Of a stretch of DNA of 64,000 nt, positions 52,085-61,004 are shown one piece after another. The notes beneath the pieces were generated by a model that saw nothing but the letters and a program-made list of their open reading frames with translations, had not been told where the DNA came from and made no database searches. How positions within the stretch are numbered: the stretch's first letter is position 1; each line of letters starts with the position of its first letter. This DNA comes from UBA2266 sp964406945 (lineage in GTDB: Bacteria; Planctomycetota; Phycisphaerae; Sedimentisphaerales; Anaerobacaceae), in the NCBI GenBank assembly GCA_964406945.1, contig CAYOTO010000004.1, positions 62,001-126,000 of the forward strand, written 5' to 3'. The translations under genes were made by a program, and so were the position numbers.

Positions 52085-53902
52085 CTATGACTGGGGTTGC
52101 TTATTCTCCTGCTGTTTGCGATATTGTTCCAGAATCTTCTCCTCCTGAGTGCTGAGCGTCTTGTGAAGGTCGGGTCTTTCAACCTTGATCCTGGCGAGCA
52201 GGCCCCGTCGCAGACTCACTGGGTACCGCTCATCCTCGAGAAAATGAGCCAGCGCTTCGTATTTGAGCCTGTCAAGATCGGGCAAATCGATTCGCTGCTC
52301 CTCCGGATATTGTTTCTGATAATGCTGCCATATCTGCCTGGCGAACTGTTCCCTCGCGTAGGCGGCCTCGTCATCACGAAGCGCATAACGGAAGTATCCT
52401 TCACTCAGGGTCATTATGATCTGCTGTTTGGCGTCGTTCGGGGTGATCGCGCCCGTATCGAACTCCTCCTTGAGCCGGTTTCTCGCGTACTGATCCAGCG
52501 AGACCTTGAACTCGTCGCGCGGATACATCTCTCGGAGCGTACTGTAGATGCGTTGAGCCTGTTTCTTGTGCCCGGCCTGATAGAAGGCAAAGACCGCATC
52601 GCGGAGCAGATTCCTGTGTCCGTCATGAAGTGATTTTTCGGAGCCGGGATTGGCTTCTTTGTATTTTTCAAAAATAGCCAGATAAGCCTGGTGATAGCTT
52701 TCGAACATCCTGAAGTCCGGACGCAAGAATATGTGCAGCCGCCGCTCTGTTCGGGTTTCGCCGGTGGCGCCCACCGGTATCTCGACAGTATCTTCGTAGA
52801 GTGATATCTTGCCGTTGCGGTACAGGTTCTGGAGACTGTGGCCCACAATTCGGTCGGTGTTGATTTCTGTTATGCCGTAATCGCGGTCTTCATTCTGCGC
52901 CTGCCGGCGAACCCCCATCACGCCCCAGTAAATTGCGTGGCAGTCCGGATGTCGCCAGTCCAGCGGAAGCTTGTTGTTGGGATCCGAAAAATCGGTCGGG
53001 CCGTAGGTCTGGTTCAACTCCCGCATAATAACCGGATCCAGCCTCCAGACGTTTCTCAACTGATAGGCTTTTGCGAATACGTCGAATTTCTCGAGGGCTT
53101 TGGTCCCGCGGAAATTGTCGATTGCCTCGCCTGCGGCCGCGTCGAACCTGCTTGCATTGCGCCTTAGCGAGAGATAATTGATCACAAACCGATCTCTTTC
53201 GGTAAATCTCTCGTCGGCCGCTTCCAGAGCGCTTACGATATCACCGACATTCGGATCCATGGCCGCAAGATTCGGGTCGCTCAGCAGGCTCTTCCAGTCT
53301 TCCGGGGCCGCCGCAAGTGCGTCGAAGTACTCGTTGTCGGCCGGGCCCAGCAGCGGCTCCATCTGAGTGGCCAATTGCAATTTATAGTATTTGTGGCAGT
53401 CGTCTGCTACGTCGCCTATCTTGTGCTGGAATATTCTGGCAAGTTCGCGGTACAGGCCTATAGCTTTGGGGTTAAGAGGAATTCCCTTGTCGCGCAGCAG
53501 TTCATAACCGTTCCTGACCCATTTCCATCGCTGGTCAGGCTGGCTGGCCGGGATTGCGACCGAGATGTTGTAGGCCATATTCCAGGCGTGGAACTCCCAC
53601 ACCGAAGCAAACCGCGGTTGAAGCTTCGTGATCCAGTCGGCAAGCTGTTTGGCGTCGAAGAACTGGCCTTTTTCCTTGAGGTTGTCGGCCCGTATCCACA
53701 GGATATCGACTACAAGCCCCCTGAAGGCCCCCATAGCGGCGGTGGCGAATGCCAGCGACGGCGGCGCGTTCTCCAGAGGATCGTTCATAACGAGGTTCAT
53801 TTCCTCGCGTTTGGCGTTGACGTAATCCAACTGCATTCCCGCGGCCACCAGAAGGGCTCCGGCGAGCATTATGCAAACAACCTGGACAACGACATCTTTC
53901 AA
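52085..53902 (-). CDS. Uncharacterised membrane-anchored TPR-like protein of an ABC-transporter cluster
   Basis: A 605-aa protein with no function I recognise. One N-terminal membrane segment (residues 4-23) anchors it. Residues 70-180 (DILWIRADNLKEKGQFFDAK, PRFASVWEFHAWNMAYNISV) look like helical repeats, and helical pairs continue to about 560 (FAFYQAGHKKQAQRIYSTLR). The rest is charged, ending QQENKQPQS. It starts with TTG 53902 (GAGG upstream) and lies directly behind an ABC permease and its ATPase, so it may be a periplasmic partner of that exporter. WRHPDCHAIYWG has a Cys/His pair, perhaps structural. Confidence 0.55.
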   Translation of the reverse strand: MKDVVVQVVCIMLAGALLVAAGMQLDYVNAKREEMNLVMNDPLENAPPSLAFATAAMGAFRGLVVDILWIRADNLKEKGQFFDAKQLADWITKLQPRFASVWEFHAWNMAYNISVAIPASQPDQRWKWVRNGYELLRDKGIPLNPKAIGLYRELARIFQHKIGDVADDCHKYYKLQLATQMEPLLGPADNEYFDALAAAPEDWKSLLSDPNLAAMDPNVGDIVSALEAADERFTERDRFVINYLSLRRNASRFDAAAGEAIDNFRGTKALEKFDVFAKAYQLRNVWRLDPVIMRELNQTYGPTDFSDPNNKLPLDWRHPDCHAIYWGVMGVRRQAQNEDRDYGITEINTDRIVGHSLQNLYRNGKISLYEDTVEIPVGATGETRTERRLHIFLRPDFRMFESYHQAYLAIFEKYKEANPGSEKSLHDGHRNLLRDAVFAFYQAGHKKQAQRIYSTLREMYPRDEFKVSLDQYARNRLKEEFDTGAITPNDAKQQIIMTLSEGYFRYALRDDEAAYAREQFARQIWQHYQKQYPEEQRIDLPDLDRLKYEALAHFLEDERYPVSLRRGLLARIKVERPDLHKTLSTQEEKILEQYRKQQENKQPQS

Positions 53903-53918
53903 ACTCTGTACCTCGAAG

Positions 53919-55295
53919 TTATACGGTTATTCTGGCCAGCTCCCGCCGGCTGAATACGATTATTGCAAAGATCAGCACAAGAACAGACTTGATCCCGACC
54001 ATAAGAGCCGTGGCCTTGAGAACCGACCACCAGCTTATCAGCCTTGCGGGAACAAGATATTTGGTTGGATTGTATTTGTCGAACTGCGGTAGCAGACTGA
54101 TCACAGGCTTGAGCGTGTAATCGTATATTCCGCTGGCATTCTCGCCCAGATAATCGAACGATTCGGTTACAAATCCGCTGAAAGCGGCGGTCAGAAAGAC
54201 GACCAGGGCAAACAGTATGGCGACGGGGAATGACAGAAACGCACCTGCGAGGGTGCCCAGACAGGCCAGGAATACCAGCCTTATGAAGATGAGCACCGCC
54301 GCTCTTACGAAATTACCGGTAAAGGAATCGGCTTTGTAGAGCAGTTCCATGCCGTCTTCCAGGGGGAAAATCACGGCAGTTTCGTTAGCGGGAAGATTGA
54401 TGAAGCCCACACCCAGGTGCCCGTTCGCCGGAACAACCGATGCCGGTACGTAGATTTCGTGAACCTGCCCTATCGAGTGGGTCAGGGGCTGATCGAAAAT
54501 GTCCGCTTCGGGCTCTGAACCGTATCTGAAATGGGGGTAATCGGCCACCACCCAGCGGCCCCAGATAGACGAATCGACCGGGGCGCTGGCCGCATCGAAT
54601 TTAAACCTGATGAAGATGTTTTCCTCGGAATCGAGCGGCCTGACATCCTCGAACTCCCAGAGTATTTCCTGCCCTACCGCCGCGGCCTGCCGCTCCAGAC
54701 GCTTCTGCTGCACCAGCCATTTCATGACCTCCCGGCGGGGAGCTTCGCGGCCCTGGGGGTCGATCAATTCTCCGCTCTTCTTGAGAGCATCGTATGCCTC
54801 TAAGGCTTCGCGCGAAACGTCCGGCACAACCGGCTGTAGGCTCGCACGAGCGGTGAAAAACTCGTTTTCGAGCTGGGTGACTTCTTCCGGCTCGGCGTGG
54901 AAGTGGGTGGGAATGTAACGGGCAATGCCGTAAATAACCGCCGAGAAGAGCACTAGAAGAATGAAGTCCAACAGAAGGACGCCCAGCAGCTTGCCCAGGA
55001 CAAACTGAAAACGGCGTATGGGTTTGGTTATGACCGTGAAGACCTGTCTGTATTTGATATCGCTGGTCAGGGTGTAAATCGAGACTACTATAGTGAGCAT
55101 GCACAGCAAAAGGCTCGTGAGACTCAAGCCGTAGCTGACGAACGTCTGCAGACGCCCTTTCATGGTTCCGTCGCCGGAAATGGTCGAGCCCAGCACGGGC
55201 AGCAATATGAACAGCAGCACGGTAAACACCACCGCAACTTTCATTCGCACCGCCTGCCTGACTGTATTGACTGCAACAGCCCAGATTCTACCCAT
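53919..55295 (-). CDS. ABC transporter permease (ABC-2 type)
   Basis: A 458-aa permease. Six or more membrane segments: the first at residues about 18-37 (MKVAVVFTVLLFILLPVLGS), others around 60-85, 105-130, 345-370, 375-400 and near 430-455. Between them is a large hydrophilic domain of about 200 residues (140-335), which is unusual in this family. It starts inside the ATPase gene (8-base overlap), indicating translational coupling. The substrate is unknown. A related permease begins at 63262, divergent from the SPFH operon. Confidence 0.85.
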   Translation of the reverse strand: MGRIWAVAVNTVRQAVRMKVAVVFTVLLFILLPVLGSTISGDGTMKGRLQTFVSYGLSLTSLLLCMLTIVVSIYTLTSDIKYRQVFTVITKPIRRFQFVLGKLLGVLLLDFILLVLFSAVIYGIARYIPTHFHAEPEEVTQLENEFFTARASLQPVVPDVSREALEAYDALKKSGELIDPQGREAPRREVMKWLVQQKRLERQAAAVGQEILWEFEDVRPLDSEENIFIRFKFDAASAPVDSSIWGRWVVADYPHFRYGSEPEADIFDQPLTHSIGQVHEIYVPASVVPANGHLGVGFINLPANETAVIFPLEDGMELLYKADSFTGNFVRAAVLIFIRLVFLACLGTLAGAFLSFPVAILFALVVFLTAAFSGFVTESFDYLGENASGIYDYTLKPVISLLPQFDKYNPTKYLVPARLISWWSVLKATALMVGIKSVLVLIFAIIVFSRRELARITV

Positions 55296-56529
55296 TGTCG
55301 CGGTCCTCCCGTTCTTCGTCCGCGACCTGCTCATCCGGCGACGAGTCTCGGTCTTCCTGCCCCGAGGTCAACTCATCCAGAATGCTTCTGTTAACGTCCT
55401 TCTTCTCTGTATCGACGGGTTTGACCGGAGCAGGTTCCACGGGTTTTGTGCTTTCCTGCCCGGGGGGCTTTTTCTCGTGGGTCAACTCTGAAAGCAGTCC
55501 CTTGTCCGGTTCCGGCTTTTGCCGGGCCGGGGCGACCGGTTCGGTGGGCACCTCTTCGGAAGGCTGTTCAGGCGAAACATCGGCGCTGACGAGCTTGTCG
55601 AGGATTCTGTCGGCGTCCTTGGTTTCGGCCAGGAAACCGTCTATTCTGGTGGTGCTGACCGCGCCGCTGGTGGGCTGTTCCTGTTTCTGAGCCTCGGCAA
55701 CCGTCTTGATGAAGAATGACTCCAGTTTCTCCAGGGGCGTATCAATTTCGCAGTCGGCGTCTTCTTTCTCCACGATGGATCGTATTTGTTTTACGGCCTC
55801 GTCGCTGATGGGACCGGTCATTATCTGCCTTCGCCCGCTCTGCTGCAGCAGTTGACGGACTTCGCCGGCGGCCTGGATTTTTCCACCGTAAAGAATGGAA
55901 ATCCTGTCGCAGACATCCTCGACATCCGCCAGCAGATGGCTGCACAGCAGAATTGTCTTGCCCCGCTCGGCGAGTTTTACAATCAGATCTTTGATCTGCC
56001 TGGTCCCGATTGGGTCCAGACCCGTCGTAGGCTCGTCCAGTATCAGCAGATCCGGGTCGTTTATGAGTGCCTGGGCCAGCCCGATGCGCCGGGCCATACC
56101 CTTGGAAAAAGTGCCCACCTGCCGGTTTCCCACAGCTCGCAGACCGACCATATCCAGCAGCGATTCAATCCTCATCTTGCGAATCTTGCCGGACAGGCCA
56201 AAGAGTTTGCCGTAGAATTCGAGCGTCTCACGGGCCGTCAGATAGCGGTAAAGATAAGATTCCTCCGGGAGATAACCGACCCGAGCGCTGATTTTTGGTT
56301 CGGTGCTGGCGCCTCCGAGCACCAGGGCCCTGCCCTTGGTCGGGTTCAGCAGACCCAGGAGCATCTTGATTGTCGTAGTTTTTCCCGAACCGTTCGGCCC
56401 CAGCAATCCGAAGACCTCGTTGCTGTTGATCTTGAGGTTCAGATCGTTGACCGCGTAGACTTTCGCCCGTCCCCACCAGTCGGAGAATACTTTCGTCAGT
56501 GAAAATGTCTCAACTGCATATTCCATCAT
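55288..56529 (-). CDS. ABC transporter ATP-binding protein with long acidic C-terminal tail
   Basis: A 413-aa ATPase. The usual nucleotide-binding domain (1-230) has GLLGPNGSGKTTTIKMLLGL, GTFSKGMARRIGLAQALI and LLILDEPTTGLDPIG. An additional 80-residue domain (about 230-300) is followed by a low-complexity tail (about 320-413) rich in Pro, Glu, Asp and Lys, e.g. PVEPAPVKPVDTEKKD and SSPDEQVADEEREDRD. It is the ATPase of the permease in the next gene. The tail could bind a partner protein. The start could be either of two adjacent ATG codons. Confidence 0.92.
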   Translation of the reverse strand: MMEYAVETFSLTKVFSDWWGRAKVYAVNDLNLKINSNEVFGLLGPNGSGKTTTIKMLLGLLNPTKGRALVLGGASTEPKISARVGYLPEESYLYRYLTARETLEFYGKLFGLSGKIRKMRIESLLDMVGLRAVGNRQVGTFSKGMARRIGLAQALINDPDLLILDEPTTGLDPIGTRQIKDLIVKLAERGKTILLCSHLLADVEDVCDRISILYGGKIQAAGEVRQLLQQSGRRQIMTGPISDEAVKQIRSIVEKEDADCEIDTPLEKLESFFIKTVAEAQKQEQPTSGAVSTTRIDGFLAETKDADRILDKLVSADVSPEQPSEEVPTEPVAPARQKPEPDKGLLSELTHEKKPPGQESTKPVEPAPVKPVDTEKKDVNRSILDELTSGQEDRDSSPDEQVADEEREDRDNG

Positions 56530-56627
56530 CTGTCCAGATTCAACTGCTGGTTAGCCCGGCTGGTAAAACGCCCTGTCCGCCGGCACCAGCCGGCCAGGCG
56601 CCGAGACTGCATTCAGTTGTTTTCGCT

Positions 56628-58589
56628 CTAACGGCCCTTTTCAATTTCTCCCACACTCACGTGCTGGCGATGGGCCTCCAGTTCCTCGCCGTAACGTACC
56701 AGCCTCGCACTGTTGAAAACGACAATCAGCGAGCCGGCAAAGTGCAGTATGGCGGCGTAAACAGCCGACAGCCATGCCGCTGATGCCGCAATAACACCCA
56801 GAACGATGAACAGCACGCCGAAAAACAGATTCTGTTGAATCACGCCCCGGGTTTTGCGTGAGAGCCTGACAAGGAACGGCAAACGCCTCAGATCGTTGCT
56901 CATCAGGGCTATCGAGGCCGAATTAATGGCGACATCGCTGCCTGCGGCGCCCATTGCGATACCCAGATCGCCCGCAGCCAGAGCCGGAGCATCATTTATG
57001 CCATCGCCGACCACGGCTACTGTATGGCCTTTGGATTTGATTTGTTCGACAATATCCAGCTTGTCGGTGGGCAGGCACTGAGCTTTAACGTCCGTGCAGC
57101 CCAATTCCGCGGCGACTCTGTTGGCCACCTCATCGCGGTCTCCGGTAAGCATAGTCATCCGCTTGACGCCGAGATTCAGCAGTTCCTCGACCGCCTTGCG
57201 GGCCTCGGGTCTTGTCTTGTCCTGCAAGCCGATCCAGCCGATGCACTTGTCATTTCTGCCGACGAAAAGCGTGCTGAAGCCCTGTTCTTCGTGCAGGCTG
57301 GGGCTGGCCACCGCCGAGGTGTCTATGTCGTTCTCGCTGAGGAAGGTTTCCCGCCCTACTCGAATAACCGTCGAATCGATGGTGGCCGTAACGCCTTTGC
57401 CGGGGGTCTCTTCGAAGTTTTCGGCGGTCGGCAGCGACAGATTGGCTTCTTTGGCAACCTCGTTCAGTGCCCGAGCGGCCGGATGTTTACTCATCTTTTC
57501 GGCCGAAGCCGCGGCCGTCAGCAGCTCCCCGGCATCCACTCCCTCGGCCGGGGTCAATTTGGTAACGTACAGCCTTCCGGTTGTGACGGTTCCGGTCTTG
57601 TCGAACACCAGAGCGGTTATCTTGCCCGCCACCTCCAGGTCGGCCACGTTCTTGATAAGAATACCGAGTCTGGCCGATGCGGAGATGGCCGCGACCATAG
57701 CCGTCGGAGTTGCAAGAATCAAAGCACACGGACAGGAAATCACGAGAATTGTGATCGCCCGGCTTATGTCGTGAGTGAAGAACAGCACGATACCGGCGAT
57801 CATCAGAATCGTCGGCGTATACCACTGCACATACCTGTCGATAATGCGCATGATGGGAATCTTCGTCTGTTCGGCCTCAATTATGAGCGACTGAACCTTG
57901 CCGAGCGTCGTATCCTTGCCGGCCTTCGTCACCTTGACATCCAGAGCGCCGGTCAGATTGCTTGTGCCCGCGAAGACCTGCATCCCCGGTACTTTGTCCA
58001 CCGGCAGGGATTCGCCGGTGATGGTTGCCTCGTTAACGCTACTGAGTCCGTTGACAACCTCGCCGTCGGCTCCAATATTGTCACCCGGCCTTGCGCGGAC
58101 CACATCGCCCGGCTTCAATTGGCTTACTTTTACCTCTTCTTCGCTGCCGTCGGCGGCGATGCGGTTGGCCCTGGTGGGAGTCAGCTTTATGAGCGATTCG
58201 ATCGAGGCTCTGGCTCCAAGTGCCGTTCGGCTCTCCATCAGTTCGCTCAAGAGCATGAAGAACGCCACAAGGCCGGCGGCGACGTATTCCTCGGTCGCCA
58301 GTGCCGCCAGAATCGCAAGAGCCACAAGTTCGTCCATGTGGGTCTTTTTGTTGATAAGGCTCTTTATGGCGTGAATGATAATCGGCGCACCGAGAAGTAT
58401 GGCCGCGATCATTGCCAGAAACTCGGTGTTAAAGCTGTCCTTGCCGAAGATGTATTTGGACAGGCCGCTGTTGATAAGCAGCACGCCGCCGGCGAGAGTG
58501 CCCAGCAGCGCCAGAGACACCCCTACCTGTTTGCCGTGCGTGTGACCGGCGTGCAAGTCTTCTTTAAAGTGCAAGTGTTGGTGCGCCAT
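56628..58589 (-). CDS. Heavy-metal P1B-type ATPase (Zn/Cd/Pb- or Cu-exporting)
   Basis: A 653-aa P-type ATPase. The N-terminus MAHQHLHFKEDLHAGHTHGK is His-rich and replaces the usual HMA domain. Membrane helices include the ion motif VISCPCALILATPTAMV (CPC). The actuator domain has ATITGESLP; the P-domain has DKTGTVTTGRL with the phosphorylated Asp near 350, and the HP motif SKHPAARAL; TGDRDEVANRVA and GDGINDAPAL follow. CPC plus a His-rich N-terminus suggests Zn/Cd/Co or Cu export; the metal cannot be fixed from this. ATG 58589 has an AGGA upstream. Confidence 0.92.
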   Translation of the reverse strand: MAHQHLHFKEDLHAGHTHGKQVGVSLALLGTLAGGVLLINSGLSKYIFGKDSFNTEFLAMIAAILLGAPIIIHAIKSLINKKTHMDELVALAILAALATEEYVAAGLVAFFMLLSELMESRTALGARASIESLIKLTPTRANRIAADGSEEEVKVSQLKPGDVVRARPGDNIGADGEVVNGLSSVNEATITGESLPVDKVPGMQVFAGTSNLTGALDVKVTKAGKDTTLGKVQSLIIEAEQTKIPIMRIIDRYVQWYTPTILMIAGIVLFFTHDISRAITILVISCPCALILATPTAMVAAISASARLGILIKNVADLEVAGKITALVFDKTGTVTTGRLYVTKLTPAEGVDAGELLTAAASAEKMSKHPAARALNEVAKEANLSLPTAENFEETPGKGVTATIDSTVIRVGRETFLSENDIDTSAVASPSLHEEQGFSTLFVGRNDKCIGWIGLQDKTRPEARKAVEELLNLGVKRMTMLTGDRDEVANRVAAELGCTDVKAQCLPTDKLDIVEQIKSKGHTVAVVGDGINDAPALAAGDLGIAMGAAGSDVAINSASIALMSNDLRRLPFLVRLSRKTRGVIQQNLFFGVLFIVLGVIAASAAWLSAVYAAILHFAGSLIVVFNSARLVRYGEELEAHRQHVSVGEIEKGR

Positions 58590-58715
58590 ATTGTCCTGTT
58601 CCCGTATGGTCTGTCGAGAAATTGTGACCGCCGACAGCCGTAACAATCGCAGCCGGCAAAGACGGATCAGCCAAAAGCTGCATCCGATACTTCAACTTCA
58701 GTTCCAGGGTTCTTA

Positions 58716-60071
58716 TTAATAATTGCCCTCAGTTGCATCGGCTTGCCGCTGGGCCTCGTCGGCACGCTTGCGGCGCAATTCGGATTCGACTTTGGGATCG
58801 GTGCCGACGTTCACCCTGACTTCTACGTCTTCGGCGCCTTGGCCGGGCTGAATTATGACCTTCTCGTCGACATTGCTTAGAACGTCCTGTATCGTGTCGT
58901 GATAGATTCTCTGGACCACTATATCGGGCCTCTTTCGATACTCAGGAAGCAGTTCCTTGAGATACTCTGCGTTTGCTCTGGCCGCCTCGATTATGTCCGT
59001 GCGATAGGCCCGCGATTCGGCTATCTTTTCGCGAGCCGAACCGGCCAGTTGAAACCATAACTGTTCCAACCGGGCTTCGGTTATACTGTCGTCGTGAAGA
59101 GCGGCGACGATTTCCTTCGCCACCGGTCCGCCGGCTTCATTGAGCAGATTCTCGGCTTTGTTCTTGGCCTCGCTTACCAGACGTTCACTCTCGGCACTGG
59201 CTGTATGAGCATCCTGAAATGCCTGATCCACCTGTCGCGGCCAGGTGCTCTCTGTAAGCTGAACCTGAACCACTCTGATACCCGACTCGATTGCATCGAG
59301 TTTTGCCTGAAGCAGCCTTTTGACGTGTTCGGTAAGTCCGGCTACACGCTCGTAGAGAACTTCATCTATGGTGTACTGTACCGATGCGGTTACAACGGCA
59401 TCTTCGAGCAGATTCTGAATCAAGGGAGTGATACTGCGCTGAATCACATTAAAATAGACCTGCCCGGGCTTTACGTCTTCGACGTACACATTCTGGAAGA
59501 ACTGTTCGGGGTCGCTCAACTGGTAGATCAACTGCCATTTCGTGTGTACGATGTTGTAATCGCTGCTGTCGTAACCTGCGACGCTGCCTATATCGCTGCT
59601 GCCTGTGAGGACGTAGCCGTCTCGTGATGGATTGAGGCTTGGCGGTATCCGGGTGCTCTTTTTTTGGGGATTAAGCCGCTCCTGGACCGTTTGATAGTAC
59701 CAGAAATCATCGACGGAAAGGTCGATCGTTTTCTCGACCGGTATCCGCACCATTTCGTCAACCGGATAGGGAAATACCCAGTACGGCATCGCCCGCGGTT
59801 TGAGCACGCGGTTTTCGGGACCGCCGCGAATCTTGCCGAAACGAAGCACAAGCGCCTGTTCGTCGGTGTCGACAGTCCTGAAGCCAGACGCAAGAAATAC
59901 CAGGATCAGCACCACCATGATTACCTTGAGAATCGCGAAACTGATCCTCAGGGCGTCCGAGAGGTACTTGCCGGCGATATCGGATTCGACCGTCACCTGC
60001 GACTGCGGTGTTTGATCCGTCCGCGGCTCATCATGATCGTGCCCGTGATGTTCGTGATTATGTCCGACCAT
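58716..60071 (-). CDS. hflK: HflK-type SPFH membrane protein
   Basis: A 451-aa SPFH protein, in other bacteria a partner of HflC and FtsH protease. It starts with a striking His-rich tail MVGHNHEHHGHDHDE, then a membrane segment (about 45-65) and the SPFH domain from VDTDEQALVLRFGKIRGGPE through about 290, followed by a helical part ending DAHTASAESERLVSEAKNKA. The last residues are rich in Arg/Gln/Ala (RRKRADEAQRQADATEGNY). It lies 25 bp after hflC in the same operon. FtsH is not present in the window. Confidence 0.88.
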   Translation of the reverse strand: MVGHNHEHHGHDHDEPRTDQTPQSQVTVESDIAGKYLSDALRISFAILKVIMVVLILVFLASGFRTVDTDEQALVLRFGKIRGGPENRVLKPRAMPYWVFPYPVDEMVRIPVEKTIDLSVDDFWYYQTVQERLNPQKKSTRIPPSLNPSRDGYVLTGSSDIGSVAGYDSSDYNIVHTKWQLIYQLSDPEQFFQNVYVEDVKPGQVYFNVIQRSITPLIQNLLEDAVVTASVQYTIDEVLYERVAGLTEHVKRLLQAKLDAIESGIRVVQVQLTESTWPRQVDQAFQDAHTASAESERLVSEAKNKAENLLNEAGGPVAKEIVAALHDDSITEARLEQLWFQLAGSAREKIAESRAYRTDIIEAARANAEYLKELLPEYRKRPDIVVQRIYHDTIQDVLSNVDEKVIIQPGQGAEDVEVRVNVGTDPKVESELRRKRADEAQRQADATEGNY

Positions 60072-60096
60072 AATTATTCAGTTTCCCAAAACTTCT

Positions 60097-61002
60097 TTAC
60101 GGCTGGTTCGGTTCGGCTGGTGTGAGTTTAGGCATCTTCAGAAGCAGACTCAGAGGTTCGGAATCGGCCGGTAACAACACCGTCGACCGCTCTTTCAGGA
60201 TCTCCTTGAGGACTTCGGTGCTTCTGAGAAACATTGCCAGCTCCGGATCCTGCTCCAGTTGTTCGTAATACCTGGCGGCTTCGGCGTCTCCCTGGGCTCT
60301 TATTGTCTTAGCCCTGGCTTCAGCGGCGGAAAGAAGTTCCTTTTTCTTGTACTCGGCGTCGGCGACAATTCTGGCGGCCTGGGCTTTTCCTCTGGCTATG
60401 GTCGAATCGGTGCGCCGTCTGCGCTCCGACTGCATTCGCTCGAATACCTTCTTGCTGACATCTTCGCTGACCATAAGCTGCTTGATACCGAGCGTCTCGA
60501 TTTTGATCCCGTAAACGTCGCTGGCCGATGCGATGATGTCGGATTTCATCTCCTCTTCGATCTGTTCGAATTTGACCTTTTCAGGATCGCTGTTGACGAA
60601 CTCGCCGAACGAATGCTGACCGATAACTCGGTTTTGCGTATCCCGTATCTGACTCAACAGCTTGCTTTCGGCGGCGGAAACGGTTTGAACGGCCTTGAAG
60701 AACAGACTCGGATCCTCGATGCGCCAGACGACGTAAGTGTTGACGATGATCGGAACCGCACCGCGCGTGGTTGTTTCACCAAGATTCGCTTCCAGGACCC
60801 GCATTCTCGAATCGAACTTGTGCACGCGTTCGATCGGAAGCGGCCATTTGAAATACCATCCGGGTTCGCGGATCTGCCTTACGGGATTATCGAATCTGGT
60901 AACCAGCGCCGATTCGGTTTCGCGAACCTGGAACGACATGAACGCCAGTCCAAGTGTGCCGATGATCAGCACGAGAATAATTATGATGCCTGCGTTTCTC
61001 AT
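60097..61002 (-). CDS. hflC: HflC-type SPFH membrane protein
   Basis: A 301-aa SPFH protein. N-terminal membrane anchor (NAGIIIILVLIIGTLGLAFM), SPFH domain with FQVRETESALVTRFDNPVRQ and a helical stretch GKAQAARIVADAEYKKKELL, which is the coiled-coil region typical of HflC. It overlaps closely with the third SPFH gene upstream (2 bp gap), a tight operon. It likely forms a ring complex with HflK. Confidence 0.9.
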   Translation of the reverse strand: MRNAGIIIILVLIIGTLGLAFMSFQVRETESALVTRFDNPVRQIREPGWYFKWPLPIERVHKFDSRMRVLEANLGETTTRGAVPIIVNTYVVWRIEDPSLFFKAVQTVSAAESKLLSQIRDTQNRVIGQHSFGEFVNSDPEKVKFEQIEEEMKSDIIASASDVYGIKIETLGIKQLMVSEDVSKKVFERMQSERRRRTDSTIARGKAQAARIVADAEYKKKELLSAAEARAKTIRAQGDAEAARYYEQLEQDPELAMFLRSTEVLKEILKERSTVLLPADSEPLSLLLKMPKLTPAEPNQP

Positions 61003-61004
61003 TT

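Noticed and set aside
57024..58643. Long plus-strand frame opposite the P-type ATPase
   Set aside because: The minus strand carries all P1B-ATPase motifs.
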